This document shows positions 38,739 through 52,410 of a DNA stretch of 64,000 bases, one piece after another (position 1 is the stretch's first letter; every line of letters begins with the position of its first letter). The position numbers were made by a program, and so were the translations under genes. The stretch lies in the NCBI RefSeq assembly GCF_050948175.1, contig NW_027490460.1, positions 124,001 through 188,000 on the forward strand, written 5' to 3'. The notes below the pieces were generated by a model, which saw nothing but the letters and a program-made list of their open reading frames with translations, had not been told where the DNA came from and ran no database searches. This DNA is from Xylocopa sonorina (taxonomy: Eukaryota; Arthropoda; Insecta; Hymenoptera; Apidae).

Positions 38739-38807
38739 AACGTTTCGTCCTGGGCCTGCTAGCGGACTCATCAGTAAGGCTTCCTAGCAGACCCTGCCTT
38801 AGACGCT
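38739..38807 (-). ncRNA. Type III hammerhead ribozyme in the 3' LTR (copy 2)
   Basis: All core bases, stems and the GUC site (cut expected after the base at 38802) are unchanged from copy 1. The only difference is the first base of loop 2, A to G in RNA sense. It lies outside the seven-base loop-loop complement. Confidence 0.87.
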
Positions 38808-38834
38808 GGGATATTAGAGACAGTTCAGAACTTC

Positions 38835-38840
38835 TATATA
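38835..38840 (-). promoter_or_regulatory. Possible TATA box in the 3' LTR (copy 2)
   Basis: TATATA on the minus strand, identical to the copy 1 site. Confidence 0.38.
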
Positions 38841-38924
38841 TTGGGAAGGAGAGGCTAGCGAGTACTTTCAGGAAATTGTAGGCTGTGCTGTCCCTCTAGT
38901 GGCGATAGTCGAAAGGCCGCCACA

Positions 38925-38934
38925 TCACTCCCTT
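38925..38934 (-). promoter_or_regulatory. Polypurine tract next to the 3' LTR (copy 2)
   Basis: AAGGGAGTGA on the minus strand, directly before the LTR start. Confidence 0.58.
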
Positions 38935-39245
38935 GCCAGTGATAAACGATACTTGGCCCGTGCGTCTTTCGTTGTTCTTCGTGATGTTCCTCCGGTGCGA
39001 CGATGTGTGTAGAGCCTCGGATAGTGTTTAGTTACTGGGTCGTGTAATAGCCGCTGTGCCATATGCTGCTCTTTCGAACGCGGCAGGGCGCAGTGCTCAA
39101 GCCAGGGCGAAGTAAGTCTCGAGCCTAAGGGCGAGCGCGCTGTAAGAAACCTGCACTGAGCAGTCGTATACTCTGCTGTCCTAGGATGGTCCGTAAGTAA
39201 CCGACGAAGTGCGTCGTAATGATGCCGTAAGGTCCCAATGATCAT
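38925..39245 (-). CDS. Unrecognised 106-residue open frame in the element interior (copy 2)
   Basis: Identical in translation to the frame at 30521-30841. It has no recognised domain and its stop lies within the polypurine tract. Probably a remnant or a chance frame. Confidence 0.22.
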   Translation of the reverse strand: MIIGTLRHHYDALRRLLTDHPRTAEYTTAQCRFLTARSPLGSRLTSPWLEHCALPRSKEQHMAQRLLHDPVTKHYPRLYTHRRTGGTSRRTTKDARAKYRLSLARE

Positions 39246-39474
39246 CGAATGCGGCCGAACTTTAGCGAGATCGTCGTGGGCGCGGCTTTAAAGCGTCGTG
39301 GCCACCCTAGGAGAGGGGTTACGATTTCGGCGTGCTGCGGAAGAACCCAAAGTCCATTGATGAAAGTACATCCTTCCAGATATCCTGGGGCGAGGCTTGT
39401 CGTCGAAGGTCGAAATATGTTCGAGTAGGCTGCTTCCGTTGTCCTCCTGTGTTGTAAGTAGGTTGCGTGTTCAC

Positions 39475-39492
39475 ATCACGTCGGGGTCACCA
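39475..39492 (-). promoter_or_regulatory. Primer-binding site complementary to tRNA-Trp (copy 2)
   Basis: Identical to the copy 1 site, including the single mismatch just beyond it at 39474 (tRNA position 58). Confidence 0.86.
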
Positions 39493-39564
39493 GTTGAAGC
39501 GGCATGCTTCATGTAGCTGTAGAATAAAGGAGGAAGAAAGAAAGGAAGGAAAAGAGAGGGGAAG

Positions 39565-39613
39565 AACGTTTCGTCCTGGGCCTGCTAGTGGACTCATCAG
39601 AGGTGGCACGTTC
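39565..39613 (-). ncRNA. Degenerate hammerhead without stem I in the 5' LTR (copy 2)
   Basis: Same arrangement as 31161-31209, with one substitution in the linker between stem III and CUGAUGA. Confidence 0.58.
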
Positions 39614-39628
39614 GCAGAAATCATCTTC

Positions 39629-39702
39629 AACCCTCGAAGACGAAGAGAAAGTTTGGAGTCAAACATATGTTTAATGTCTCCAGTCTCTTCGCTTCGAGGG
39701 TT
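39629..39702. other. Long hairpin in the 5' LTR U3 half (copy 2)
   Basis: Same 19-bp arms and central 12-bp palindrome as 31225-31298. One loop base differs (39656). Confidence 0.78.
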
Positions 39703-39760
39703 AAGTGTGCTCTTCCGCCCTGCGCCACGGGGTGCAAAGGCGACTACGGTGGTCGCCACA

Positions 39761-39764
39761 AGTT
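39761..39764. repeat. Target-site duplication, right (copy 2)
   Basis: AGTT after the LTR, followed by the same CAAATGCTTCTTAG satellite flank as copy 1. Confidence 0.87.
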
Positions 39765-41149
39765 CAAATGCTTCTTAGAACGAGATATTGCATCTCATAT
39801 CTATGTTTCATGATAAGATATAATATACATTGCGAAGTGTTATGCATTCCTCGACTACGATTCAAGTGAATGTAAATGCGACACTTCCTTGCAAGGAAAT
39901 AGCGTTTGCAGATGTCTACGTATCGTAGCAATAGAGTTCTTATGATTCTTAAAACGTGATATCGCATCTCATTTCTATGTTTCATGGTAAGATATAATAT
40001 GATTTGCGAAGTGTCATGTATTCCTCGTCTACACTTCAAATGAATGTGAATGCGACACTTCCTCGCTAGGAAATAGCGTTTGCCGATGTCTACGTATCGT
40101 AGCAATAGAGTTCAGATGATTCTTAAAACGCGATATCGCATCTCATTTCTATGTTTCATGGTAAGATATAACATGATTTGCGAAGTGTTATGTATTCCTC
40201 GTCTACACTTCAAATGAATGTGAATGCGATACTTCCTCGCTACTAAATAGCATTTGCAGATGTCTACGTATCGTAGCAATAGCTTTCTAATGCTTCTTAA
40301 AACGCGATATCGCATCTCATTTCTATGTTTCATGGTAAGATATAATATGATTTGCGAAGTGTCATATATTTCTCGTCTAGACTTCAAATGAATGTAAATG
40401 CGACACTTCCATGCTAGGAAATAGCGTCTGCAGATGTCTAGGTATCGTAGCGATAGAGTTCTAATGCTTCCTTAAACGCGATATCGCATCTCATTTCTAT
40501 GTTTCATGGTAAGATGTAATATGATTTGCGAAGTGTTATGTATTCCTCGTCTACACTTCAAATGAATGTAAATGCGACACTTCCTTGCAAGGAAGTAGTG
40601 ATTGCAGATGTCTACGTATCGAAGCAATAGAGTTCAAATGCTTCTTAAAACGAGATATCGCATCTCATTTCTATGTTTCATGGTAAGATATAACATGATT
40701 TGCGAAGTGTTATGTATTCCTCGTCTACACTTCAAATGAATGTGAATGCGATACTTCCTCGCTACTAAATAGCGTTTGCAGATGTCTACGTATCGTAGCA
40801 ATAGCTTTCTAATGCTTCTTAAAACGCGATATCGCATCTCATTTCTATGTTTCATGGTAAGATATAATATGATTTGCGAAGTGTCATATATTTCTCGTCT
40901 ACACATCAAATGAATGTAAATTCGACACTTCCTTGCTAGGAAATAGCGTCTGCAGATATCTAGGTATCGTAGCGATAGAGTTCTAATGCTTCTTAAAACG
41001 CGATATCGCATCTCATTTCTATGTTTCATGGTAAGATGTAATATGATTTGCGAAGTGTTATGCATTCCTCGTCTACGATTCAAATGAATGTAAATGCGAC
41101 ACTTCCTTGCAAGGAAATAGCGTTTGCACATGTCTGCGTATCGTAGCAA

Positions 41150-44100
41150 TAGAGTTCAGATGATTCTTAAAACGCGATATCGCATCTCATTTCTATGTTT
41201 CATGGTAAGATATAACATGATTTGCGAAGTGTTATGTATTCCTCGTCTACACTTCAAATGAATGTGAATGCGATACTTCCTCGCTTGGAAATAGCGTTTG
41301 CAGATGTCTACGTATCGTAGCAATAGCTTTCTAATGCTTCTTAAAACGCGATATCGCAACTCATTTCTATGTTTCATGGTAAGATATAATATGATTTGCG
41401 AAGTGTCATGTAATCCTCGTCTACACTTCAAATGAATGTGAATGCGACACTTCCTCGCTAGGAAATAGCGTTTGCAGATGTCTACGTATCGTAGCAATAG
41501 AGTTCAGATGATTCTTAAAACGCGATATCGCATCTCATTTCTATGTTTCATCGTAAGATATAACATGATTTGCGAAGTGTTATGTATTCCTCGTCTACAC
41601 TTCAAATGAATGTGAATGCGATACTTCCTCGCTTGGAAATAGCGTTTGCAGATGTCTACGTATCGTAGCAATAGCTTTCTAATGCTTCTTAAAACGCGAT
41701 ATCGCATCTCATTTCTATGTTTCATGGTAAGATATAATATGATTTGCGAAGTGTCATGTATTCCTCGTCTACACCTCAAATGAATGTAAATGCGACACTT
41801 CCTTGCTAGGAAATAGCGTCTGCAAATGTCTAGGTATCGTAGCAATAGAGTTCATATGATTCTTAAAACGCGATATCGCATCTCATTTCTATGTTTCATG
41901 GTAAGATATAATATGATTTGCGAAGTGTTATGTATTCCTCGTCTACACATCAAATGAATGTAAATTCGACACTTCCTTGCTAGGAAATAGCGTCTGCAGA
42001 TGTCTAGGTATCGAAGCAATATAGTTCAAATGCTTCTTAAAACGAGATATTGCATCCCATATCTATGTTTCATGATAAGACATAATATACATTGCGAAGT
42101 GTTATGCATTCCTCGTCTACGATTCAAATGAATGTAAATGCGACACTTCCTTGCAAGGAAATAGCGTTTGCAGATGTCTGCGTATCGTAGCAATGGAGTT
42201 CATATGATTCTTAAAACGCGATATCGCATCTCAATTCTATGTTTCATGGTAAGATATAATATGATTTGCGAAGGGTCATGTAATCCTCGTCTACACTTCA
42301 AATGAATGTGAATGCGACACTTCCTCGCTAGGAAATAGCGTTTGCAGATGTCTACGTATCGTAGCAATAGAGTTCAGATGATTCTTAAAACGCGATATCG
42401 CATCTCATTTCTATGTTTCATGGTAAGATATAACATGATTTGCGAAGTGTTATGTATTCCTCGTCTACACTTCAAATGAATGTGAATGCGATACTTCCTC
42501 GCTTAGAAATAGCGTTTGCAGATGTCTACGTATCGTAGCAATAGCTTTCTAATGCTTCTTAAAACGCGATATCGCATCTCATTTCTATGTTTCATGGTAA
42601 GATATAATATGATTTGCGAAGTGTCATGTAATCCTCGTCTACACTTCAAATGAATGTGAATGCGACACTTCCTCGCTAGGAAATAGCGTTTGCAGATGTC
42701 TACGTATCGTAGCAATAGAGTTCAGATGATTCTTAAAACGCGATATCGCATCTCATTTCTATGTTTCATGGTAAGATATAACATGATTTGCGAAGTGTTA
42801 TGTATTCCTCGTCTACACTTCAAATGAATGTGAATGCGATACTTCCTCGCTTGGAAATAGCGTTTGCAGATGTCTACGTATCGTAGCAATAGCTTTCTAA
42901 TGCTTCTTAAAACGCGATATCGCATCTCATTTCTATGTTTCATGGTAAGATATAATATGATTTGCGAAGTGTCATGTATTCCTCGTCTACACTTCAAATG
43001 AATGTAAATGCGACACTTCCTTGCTAGGAAATAGCGTCTGCAAATGTCTAGGTATCGTAGCAATAGAGTTCATATGATTCTTAAAACGCGATATCGCATC
43101 TCATTTCTATGTTTCATGGTAAGATATAATACGATTTGCGAAGTGTCATGTATTCCTCGTCTACACTTCAAATGAATGTAAATGCGACACTTCCTTGCTA
43201 GGAAATAGCGTTTGCAGATGTTTACCTATCAAAGCAATAGAGTCCAAATGCTTCTTAAAACGAGATATTGCATCTCATATCTATGTTTCATGATAAGATA
43301 TAAAATACATTGCGAAGTGTTATGCATTCCTCGAGTACGATTCAAGTGAATGTAAATGCGACACTTCCTTGCAAGGAAATTGCGTTTGCAGATGTCTACG
43401 TATCGTAGCAATAGATTTCTTATGATTCTTAAAACGCGATATCACATCTCATTTCTATGTTTCATGGTAAGATATAATATGATTTGCGAAGTGTCATGTA
43501 TTCCTCGTCTACACTTCAAATGAATGTAAATGCGACACTTCCACGCTAGGAAATAGCGTTTGCAGATGTCTACGTATCGTAGCAATAGAGTTCATATGAT
43601 TCCTAGAACGCGATATCGCATCTCATTTCTATGTTTCATGGTAAGATATAACATGATTTGCGAAGTGTTATGTATTCCTCGTCTGCACTTCAAATGAATG
43701 TGAATGCGATACTTCCTCGCTACTAAATAGCGTTTGCAGATGTCTACGTATCGTAGCAATAGCATTCTAATGCTTCTTAAAACGCGATATCGCATCTCAT
43801 TTCTATGTTTCATGGTAAGATATAATATGATTTGCGAAGTGTCATGTATTCCTCGTCTACACTTCAAATGAATGTGAGTGCGACACTTCCTCGCTAGGAA
43901 ATAGCGTTTGCAGATGTCTACGTATCGTAGCAATAGAGTTCATATGATTCTTAGAACGCGATATCGCATCTCATTTCTATGTTTCATGGTAAGATATAAC
44001 ATGATTTGCGAAGTGTTATGTATTCCTCGTCTACACTTCAAATGAATGTGAATGCGATACTTCCTCGCTACTAAATAGCGTTTGCAGATGTCTACGTATC

Positions 44101-47100
44101 GTAGCAATAGCTTTCTAATGCTTCTTAAAACGCGATATCGCATCTCATTTCTATGTTTCATGGTAAGATATAATATGATTTGCGAAGTGTCATGTATTCC
44201 TCGTCTACACTTCAAATGAATGTGAATGCGACACTTCCTCGCTAGGAAATAGCGATTGCAGATGTCTACGTATCGTAGCAATAGAGTTCATATGATTCTT
44301 AGAACGCGATATCGCATCTCATTTCTATGTTTCATGGTAAGATATAACATGATTTGCGAAGTGTCATATATTTCTCGTCTAGACTTCAAATGAATGTAAA
44401 TGCGACACTTCCATGCTAGGAAATAGCGTCTGCAGATGTCTAGGTATCGGAGCGATAGAGTTCTAATGCTTCTTTAAACGCGATATCGCATCTCATTTCT
44501 ATGTTTCATGGTAAGATGTAATATGATTTGCGAAGTGTTATGTATTCCTCGTCTACACTTCAAATGAATGTAAATGCGACACTTCCTTGCAAGGAAGTAG
44601 TGATTGCAGATGTCTACGTATCGAAGCAATAGAGTTCAAATGCTTCTTAAAACGAGATATTGCATCTCATATCTATGTTTCATGATAAGATATAATATAC
44701 ATTGCGAAGTGTTATGCATTCCTCGTCTACGATTCAAATGAATGTAAATGCGACACTTCCTTGCTAGGAAATAGCGTCTGCAGATGTCTAGGTATCGTAG
44801 CAATAGAGTTCTAATGCTTCTTAAAACGCGATATCGCATCTCATTTCTATGTTTCATGGTAAGATGTAATATGATTTGCGAAGTGTTACGTATTCCTCGT
44901 CTACACTTCAGAGGAATGTGAATGCGACACTTCCTCGCTAGGAAGTAGCGTTTGCAGATGTCTACGTATCGTAGCATTAGATTTCTAATGCTTCTTAAAA
45001 CGCGATATCGCATCTCATTTCTATGTTTCATGGTAAGATATAATATGATTTCCGAAGTGTCATGCATTCCTCGTCTACACTTCAAATGAATGTAAATCCG
45101 ACACTTCCTTGCTAGGAAATAGCGTCTGCAGATGTCTAGGAATCGTAGCAACAGAGTTCAAATGCTTCTTAAAACCAGATATTGCATCTCATATCTATGT
45201 TTCATGATAAGATATAATATTCATTGCGAAGTGTTATGCATGCCTCGTATACGATTCAAATGAATGTAAATGCGACACTTCCTTGCAAGGAAATAGCGTT
45301 TGCAGATGTCTACGTATTGTAGCAATAGAGTTCATACGATTCTTAGAACGCGATATCGCATCTCATTTCTATGTTTCATGGTAAGATGTAATATGATTTG
45401 CGAAGTGTTATGTATTCCTCGTCTACATTTCAAATGAATGTAAATGCGATACTTCCTCGCTACTAAATAGCGTTTGCAGATGTCTACGTATCGTAGCAAT
45501 AGCTTTCTAATGCTTCTTAAAACGCGATATCGCATCTCATTTCTATGTTTCATGGTAAGATATAATATGATTTGCGAAGTGTCATGTATTCCTCGTCTAC
45601 ACTTCAAATGAATGTGAATGCGACACTTCCTCGCTAGGAAATAGCGTTTGCAGATGTCTACGTGTCGTAGCAATAGAGTTCAAATGCTTCTTAAAACGAG
45701 ATATCGCATCTCATTTCTATGTTTCATGGTAAGATATAACATGATTTGCGAAGTGTTATGTATTCCTCGTCTACACTTCAAATGAATGTGAATGCGATAC
45801 TTCCTCGCTACTAAATAGCGTTTGCAGATGTCTACGTATTGTAGCAATAGAGTTCATACGATTCTTAGAACGCGATATCGCATCTCATTTCTATGTTTCA
45901 TGGTAAGATGTAATATGATTTGTGAAGTGTTATGTATTCCTCGTCTACATTTCAAATGAATGTAAATGCGACACTTCCTTGCAAGGAAGTAGCGATTGCA
46001 GATGTCTACGTATCGAAGCAATAGAGTTCAAATGCTTCTTAAAACGAGATATTGCATCTCATATCTATGTTTCATGATAAGATATAATATACATTGCGAA
46101 GTGTTATGCATTCCTCGACTACGATTCAAGTGAATGTAAATGCGACACTTCCTTGCAAGGAAATAGCGTTTGCAGATGTCTACGTATCGTAGCAATAGAG
46201 TTCTTATGATTCTTAAAACGCGATATCGCATCACATTTCTATGTTTCATGGTAAGATATAATATGATTTGCGAAGTGTCATGTATTCCTCGTCTACACTT
46301 CAAATGAATGTGAATGCGATACTTCCTCGCTACTAAATAGCGTTTGCAGATGTCTACGTATCGTAGCAATAGCTTTCTAATGCTTCTTAAAACGCGATAT
46401 CGCATCTCATTTCTATGTTTCATGGTAAGATATAATATGATTTACGAAGTGTCATGTATTCCTCGTCTACACTTCAAATGAATGTGAATGCAACACTTCC
46501 TCGCTAGGAAATAGCGTTTGCAGATGTCTACGTGTCGTAGCAATAGAGTTCTTATGATTCTTAAAACGCGATATCGCATCACATTTCTATGTTTCATGGT
46601 AAGATATAATATGATTTGCGAAGTGTCATGTATTCCTCGTCTACACTTCAAATGAATGTGAATGCGATACTTCCTCGCTACTAAATAGCGATTGCAGATG
46701 TCTACGTATCGTAGCAATAGCTTTCTAATGCTTCTTAAAACGCGATATCGCATCTCATTTCTATGTTTCATGGCGAGATATAATATGATTTGCGAAGTGT
46801 CATATATTCCTCGTCTACACTTCAAATGAATGTAAATGCGACACTTCCTTGAAAGGAGGTAGCGATTGCAGATGTCTACGTATCGAAGCAATAGAGTTCA
46901 AATGCTTCTTAGAACGAGATATTGCATCTCATATCTATGTTTCATGATAAGATATAATATACATTGCGATGTGTTATGCATTCCTCGTCTACGATTCAAA
47001 TGAATGTAAATGCGACACTTCCTTGCTAGGAAATAGCGTCTGCAGATGTCTAGGTATCGTAGCAATAGAGTTCTAATGCTTCTTAAAACGCGATATCGCA

Positions 47101-50100
47101 TCTCATTTCTATGTTTCATGGTAAGATGTAATATGATTTGCGAAGTGGTATGTATTCCTCGTCTACACTTCAGAGGAATGTGAATGCGACACTTCCTCGC
47201 TAGGAAATAGCGTTTGCAGATGTCTACGTATCGTAGCAATAGAGTTCAGATGATCCTTAAAACGCGATATCGCATCTCATTTCTATGTTTCATGGTAAGA
47301 TATAACATGATTTGCGAAGTGTTATGTATTCCTCGTCTACACTTCAAATGAATGTGAATGCGATACTTCCTCGCTTGGAAATAGCGTTTGCAGATGTCTA
47401 CGTATCGTAGCAATAGAGTTCATATGATTCTTAGAACGCGATATCGCATCTCATTTCTATGTTTCATGGTAAGATATAACATGATTTGCGAAGTGTTATG
47501 TATTCCTCGTCTACACTTCAAATGAATGTGAATGCGATACTTCCTCGCTACTAAATAGCGTTTGCAGATGTCTACGTATCGTAGCAATAGCTTTCTAATG
47601 CTTCTTAAAACGAGATATCGCATCTCATTTCTATGTTTCATGGTAAGATATAACATGATTTGCGAAGTGTTATGTATTCCTCGTCTACACTTCAAATGAA
47701 TGTGAATGCGATACTTCCTCGCTACTAAATAGCGTTTGCAGATGTCTACGTATCGTAGCAATAGCTTTCTAATGCATCTTAAAACGCGATATCGCATCTC
47801 ATTTCTATGTTTCATGGTAAGATATAATATGATTTGCGAAGTGTCATATATTTCTCGTCTACACATCAAATGAATGTAAATTCGACACTTCCTTGCTAGG
47901 AAATAGCGTCTGCAGATATCTAGGTATCGTAGCGATAGAGTTCTAATGCTTCTTAAAACGCGATATCGCATCTCATTTCTATGTTTCATGGTAAGATGTA
48001 ATATGATTTGCGAAGTGTTATGCATTCCTCGTCTACGATTCAAATGAATGTAAATGCGACACTTCCTTGCAAGGAAGTAGCGATTGCAGATATCTACGTA
48101 TCGAAGCAATAGAGTTCAAATGCTTCTTAAAACGAGATATTGCATCTCATATCTACGTTTCATGATAAGATATAATATACATTGCGAAGTGTTATGCATT
48201 CCTCGAGTACGATTCAAGTGAATGTAAATGCGATACTTCCTCGCTTGGAAATAGCGTTTGCAGATGTCTACGTATCGTAGCAATAGAGTTCATATGATTC
48301 TTAGAACGCGATATCGCATCTCATTTCTATGTTTCATGGTAAGATATAATATGATTTGCGAAGTGTCATGTATTCCTCGTCTACACTTCAAATGAATGTA
48401 AATGCGACACTTCCTTGAAAGGAAATAGCGATTGCAGATGTCTACGTATCGAAGCAATATAGTTCAAATGCTTCTTAAAACGAGATATTGCATCTCATAT
48501 CTATGTTTCATGATAAGATATAATATACATTGCGAAGTGTTATGCATTCCTCGTCTACGATTCAAATGAATGTAAATGCGACACTTCCTTGCAAGGAAAT
48601 AGCGTTTGCAGATGTCTACGTATCGTAGCAATAGAGTTCATATGATTCTTAAAACGCGATATCGCATCTAGTTTCTATGTTTCATGGTAAGATATAATAT
48701 GATTTACGAAGTGTCATGTATTCCTCGTCTACACTTCAAATGAATGTGAATGCGACAATTCCTCGCTAGGAAATAGCATTTGCAGATGTCTACGTATCGT
48801 AGCAATAGAGTTTAGATGATTCTTAAAACGCGATATCGCATCTCATTTCTATGTTTCATGGTAAGATATAACATGATTTGCGAAGTGTTATGTATTCCTC
48901 GTATACACTTCAAATGAATGTGAATGCGATACTTCCTCGCTTGGAAATAGCGTTTGCAGATGTCTACGTATCGTAGCAATAGCTTTCTAATGCTTCTTAA
49001 AACGCGATATCGCATCTCATTTCTATGTTTCACGGTAAGATATAATATGATTTGCGAAGTGTCATGTAATCCTCGTCCACACTTCAAATGAATGTAAATG
49101 CGACACTTCCTTGCTAGGAAATAGCGTCTGCAGATGTCTAGGTATCGTAGCAATAGAGTTCTAATGCTTCTTAAAACGCGATATCGCATCTCATTTCTAT
49201 GTTTCATGGTAAGATGTAATATGATTTGCGAAGTGTTATGTATTCCTCGTCTACACTTCAAATGAATGTAAATATGACACTTCCTTGCAAGGAAGTAGCG
49301 ATTGCAGATGTTTACGTATCGAAGCAGTAGAGTTCAAATGCTTCTTAAAACGAAATATTGCATCTCATATCTATGTTTCATGATAAGATATAATATACAT
49401 TGCGAAGTGTTATGCATTCCTCGTCTACGATTCAAATGAATGTAAATGCGACACTTCCTTGCAAGGAAATAGCGTTTGCAGATGTCTACGTATCGAAGCA
49501 ATATAGTTCAAATGCTTCTTAAATCGAGATATTGCATCCCATATCTATGTGTCATGATAAGACATAATATACATTGCGAAGTGTTATGCATTCCTCGTCT
49601 ACGATTCAAGTGAATGTAAATGCGACACTTCCTTGCAAGGAAATAGCGTTTGCAGATGTCTGCGTATCGTAGCAATGGAGTTCATATGATTCTTAAAACG
49701 CGATATCGCATCTCAATTCTATGTTTCATGGTAAGATATAATATGATTTGCGAAGGGTCATGTAATCCTCGTCTACACTTCAAATGAATGTGAATGCGAC
49801 ACTTCCTCGCTAGGAAATAGCGTTTGCAGATGTCTACGTATCGTAGCAATAGAGTTCAGATGATTCTTAAAACGCGATATCGCATCTCATTTCTATGTTT
49901 CATGGTAAGATATAACATGATTTGCGAAGTGTTATGTATTCCTCGTCTACACTTCAAATGAATGTGAATGCGATACTTCCTCGCTTGGAAATAGCGTTTG
50001 CAGATGTCTACGTATCGTAGCAATAGCTTTCTAATGCTTCTTAAAACGCGATATCGCATCTCATTTCTATGTTTCATGGTAAGATATAATATGATTTGCG

Positions 50101-50570
50101 AAGTGTCATGTAATCCTCGTCTACACTTCAAATGAATGTGAATGCGACACTTCCTCGCTAGGAAATAGCGTTTGCAGATGTCTACGTATCGTAGCAATAG
50201 AGTTCAGATGATTCTTAAAACGCGATATCGCATCTCATTTCTATGTTTCATGGTAAGATATAACATGATTTGCGAAGTGTTATGTATTCCTCGTCTACAC
50301 TTCAAATGAATGTGAATGCGATACTTCCTCGCTTGGAAATAGCGTTTGCAGATGTCTACGTATCGTAGCAATAGCTTTCTAATGCTTCTTAAAACGCGAT
50401 ATCGCATCTCATTTCTATGTTTCATGGTAAGATATAATATGATTTGCGAAGTGTCATGTATTCCTCGTCTACACTTCAAATGAATGTAAATGCGACACTT
50501 CCTTGCTAGGAAATAGCGTCTGCAAATGTCTAGGTATCGTAGCAATAGAGTTCATATGATTCTTAAAACG
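41150..50570. repeat. Dispersed duplication, 50 monomers apart (41150-41870 and 49850-50570)
   Basis: The outer segments match at 8700 bp. They contain AGTTCAGATGATTC, GCTTGGAAATAG and CATGTAATCCTCG monomers in the same order. A further copy lies at about 42360-43080. Confidence 0.72.
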
Positions 50571-52410
50571 CGATATCGCATCTCATTTCTATGTTTCATG
50601 GTAAGATATAATACGATTTGCGAAGTGTCATGTATTCCTCGTCTACACTTCAAATGAATGTAAATGCGACACTTCCTTGCTAGGAAATAGCGTTTGCAGA
50701 TGTTTACCTATCAAAGCAATAGAGTTCTAATGCTTCTTAAAACGCGATATCGCATCTCATATCTATGTTTCATGATAAGATATAATATACATTGCGAAGT
50801 GTCATGTATTTCTCGTCTACACTTCAAATGAATGTAAATGCGACACTTCCTCGCTAGGAAATAGCGCTTGCAAATGTCTACGTATCGTAGCAATAGATTT
50901 CTAATGCTTCTTAAAACGCGATATCGCATCACATTTCTATGTTTCATGGTAAGATACAATATGATTTGCGAAGTGTCATGTATTGCTCGTCTACACTTCA
51001 AATGAATGTAAATGCAACACTTCCTTGCAAGGAAATAGCGTTTGCAGATGTTTACCTATCAAAGCAATAGAGTTCTAATGCTTCTTAAAACGCGATATCG
51101 CATCTCATTTCTGTGTTTCATGGTAAGATATAACATGATTTGCGAAGTGTTATGTATTCCTCGTCTACACTTCAAATGAATGTGAATGCGATACTTCCTC
51201 GCTACTAAATAGCGTTTGCAGATGTCTACGTATCGTAGCAATAGCTTTCTAATGCTTCTTAAAACGCGATATCGCATCTCATTTCTATGTTTCATGGTAA
51301 GATGTAATATGATTTGCGAAGTGTCATATATTTCTCGTCTAGACTTCAAATGAATGTAAATGCGACACTTCCATGCTAGGAAATAGCGTCTGCAGATGTC
51401 TAGGTATCGGAGCGATAGAGTTCTAATGCTTCTTTAAACGCGATATCGCATCTCATTTCTATGATTCATGGTAAGATGTAATATGATTTGCGAAGTGTTA
51501 TGTATTCCTCGTCTACACTTCAAATGAATGTAAATGCGACACTTCCTTGCAAGGAAGTAGTGATTGCAGATGTCTACGTATCGAAGCAATAGAGTTCAAA
51601 TGCTTCTTAAAACGAGATATTGCATCTCATATCTATGTTTCATGATAAGATATAATATACATTGCGAAGTGTTATGCATTCCTCGTCTACGATTCAAATG
51701 AATGTAAATGCGACACTTCCTTGCTAGGAAATAGCGTCTGCAGATGTCTAGGTATCGTAGCAATAGAGTTCTAATGCTTCTTAAAACGCGATATCGCATC
51801 TCATTTCTATGTTTCATGGTAAGATGTAATATGATTTGCGAAGTGTTACGTATTCCTCGTCTACACTTCAGAGGAATGTGAATGCGACACTTCCTCGCTA
51901 GGAAGTAGCGTTTGCAGATGTCTACGTATCGTAGCATTAGATTTCTAATGCTTCTTAAAACGCGATATCGCATCTCATTTCTATGTTTCATGGTAAGATA
52001 TAATATGATTTCCAAAGTGTCATGCATTCCTCGTCTACACTTCAAATGAATGTAAATCCGACACTTCTTTGCTAGGAAATAGCGTCTGCAGATGTCTAGG
52101 AATCGTAGCAACAGAGTTCAAATGCTTCTTAAAACCAGATATTGCATCTCATATCTATGTTTCATGATAAGATATAATATTCATTGCGAAGTGTTATGCA
52201 TTCCTCGTATACGATTCAAATGAATGTAAATGCGACACTTCCTTGCAAGGAAATAGCGTTTGCAGATGTCTACGTATTGTAGCAATAGAGTTCATGCGAT
52301 TCTTAGAACGCGATATCGCATCTCATTTCTATGTTTCATGGTAAGATGTAATATGATTTGCGAAGTGTTATGTATTCCTCGTCTACATTTCAAATGAATG
52401 TAAATGCGAC
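44355..52410. repeat. Dispersed duplication, 40 monomers apart (44355-45450 and 51315-52410)
   Basis: The outer segments match at 6960 bp. Private variants shared by both include CTCGTCTAGACTTC at about 44373 and 51333, CTTCAGAGGAATG, TTTCC(G/A)AAGTG and AAAACCAGATATTGC. Confidence 0.82.

Larger units (their letters stand above)
38669..38924 (-). repeat. 3' LTR of copy 2, 256 bp, with ribozyme
   Basis: Same as 30265-30520 apart from two substitutions, one in ribozyme loop 2 and one upstream of the ribozyme. Confidence 0.82.
38669..39760 (-). mobile_element. TRIM/retrozyme-like LTR retroelement, copy 2
   Basis: It has the same structure as copy 1, displaced by exactly 8404 bp. By eye the copies differ at five positions, copy 1 to copy 2 on the plus strand: 30359 T to C, 30414 G to A, 31200 G to T, 31252 T to G, 31314 G to C. 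There are no gaps. Target duplication, LTR mismatch, hetero-U3 structure and satellite flanks are all shared. It therefore arose by duplication of the surrounding array, not by a second insertion. Confidence 0.86.
39495..39760 (-). repeat. 5' LTR of copy 2, 266 bp
   Basis: Same as 31091-31356 apart from three substitutions (39604, 39656, 39718). The first falls in the seven-base linker that replaces ribozyme stem I. Confidence 0.84.
30150..40354. repeat. Duplication carrying the retroelement (30150-31950 and 38554-40354)
   Basis: The two outer segments align at an offset of 8404 bp, which is 42 monomers plus 1096 bp. The alignment spans about 115 bp of left satellite flank, the whole element and about 590 bp of right flank. 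Both flanks share private variants: TTGAAAGGAGGTAGC on the left, and TTCTTAGAACGAG with CCTCGACTACG on the right. Further left, 29379-29580 matches 38305-38506 at 8926 bp, three monomers more, so block 1 has three extra monomers next to the element. Confidence 0.9.

Noticed and set aside
38669..39760. Second, independent insertion of the element
   Set aside because: Same target, same LTR mismatch, same hybrid structure, same flanking variants, and an offset of exactly 42 monomers plus 1096 bp all indicate segmental duplication.
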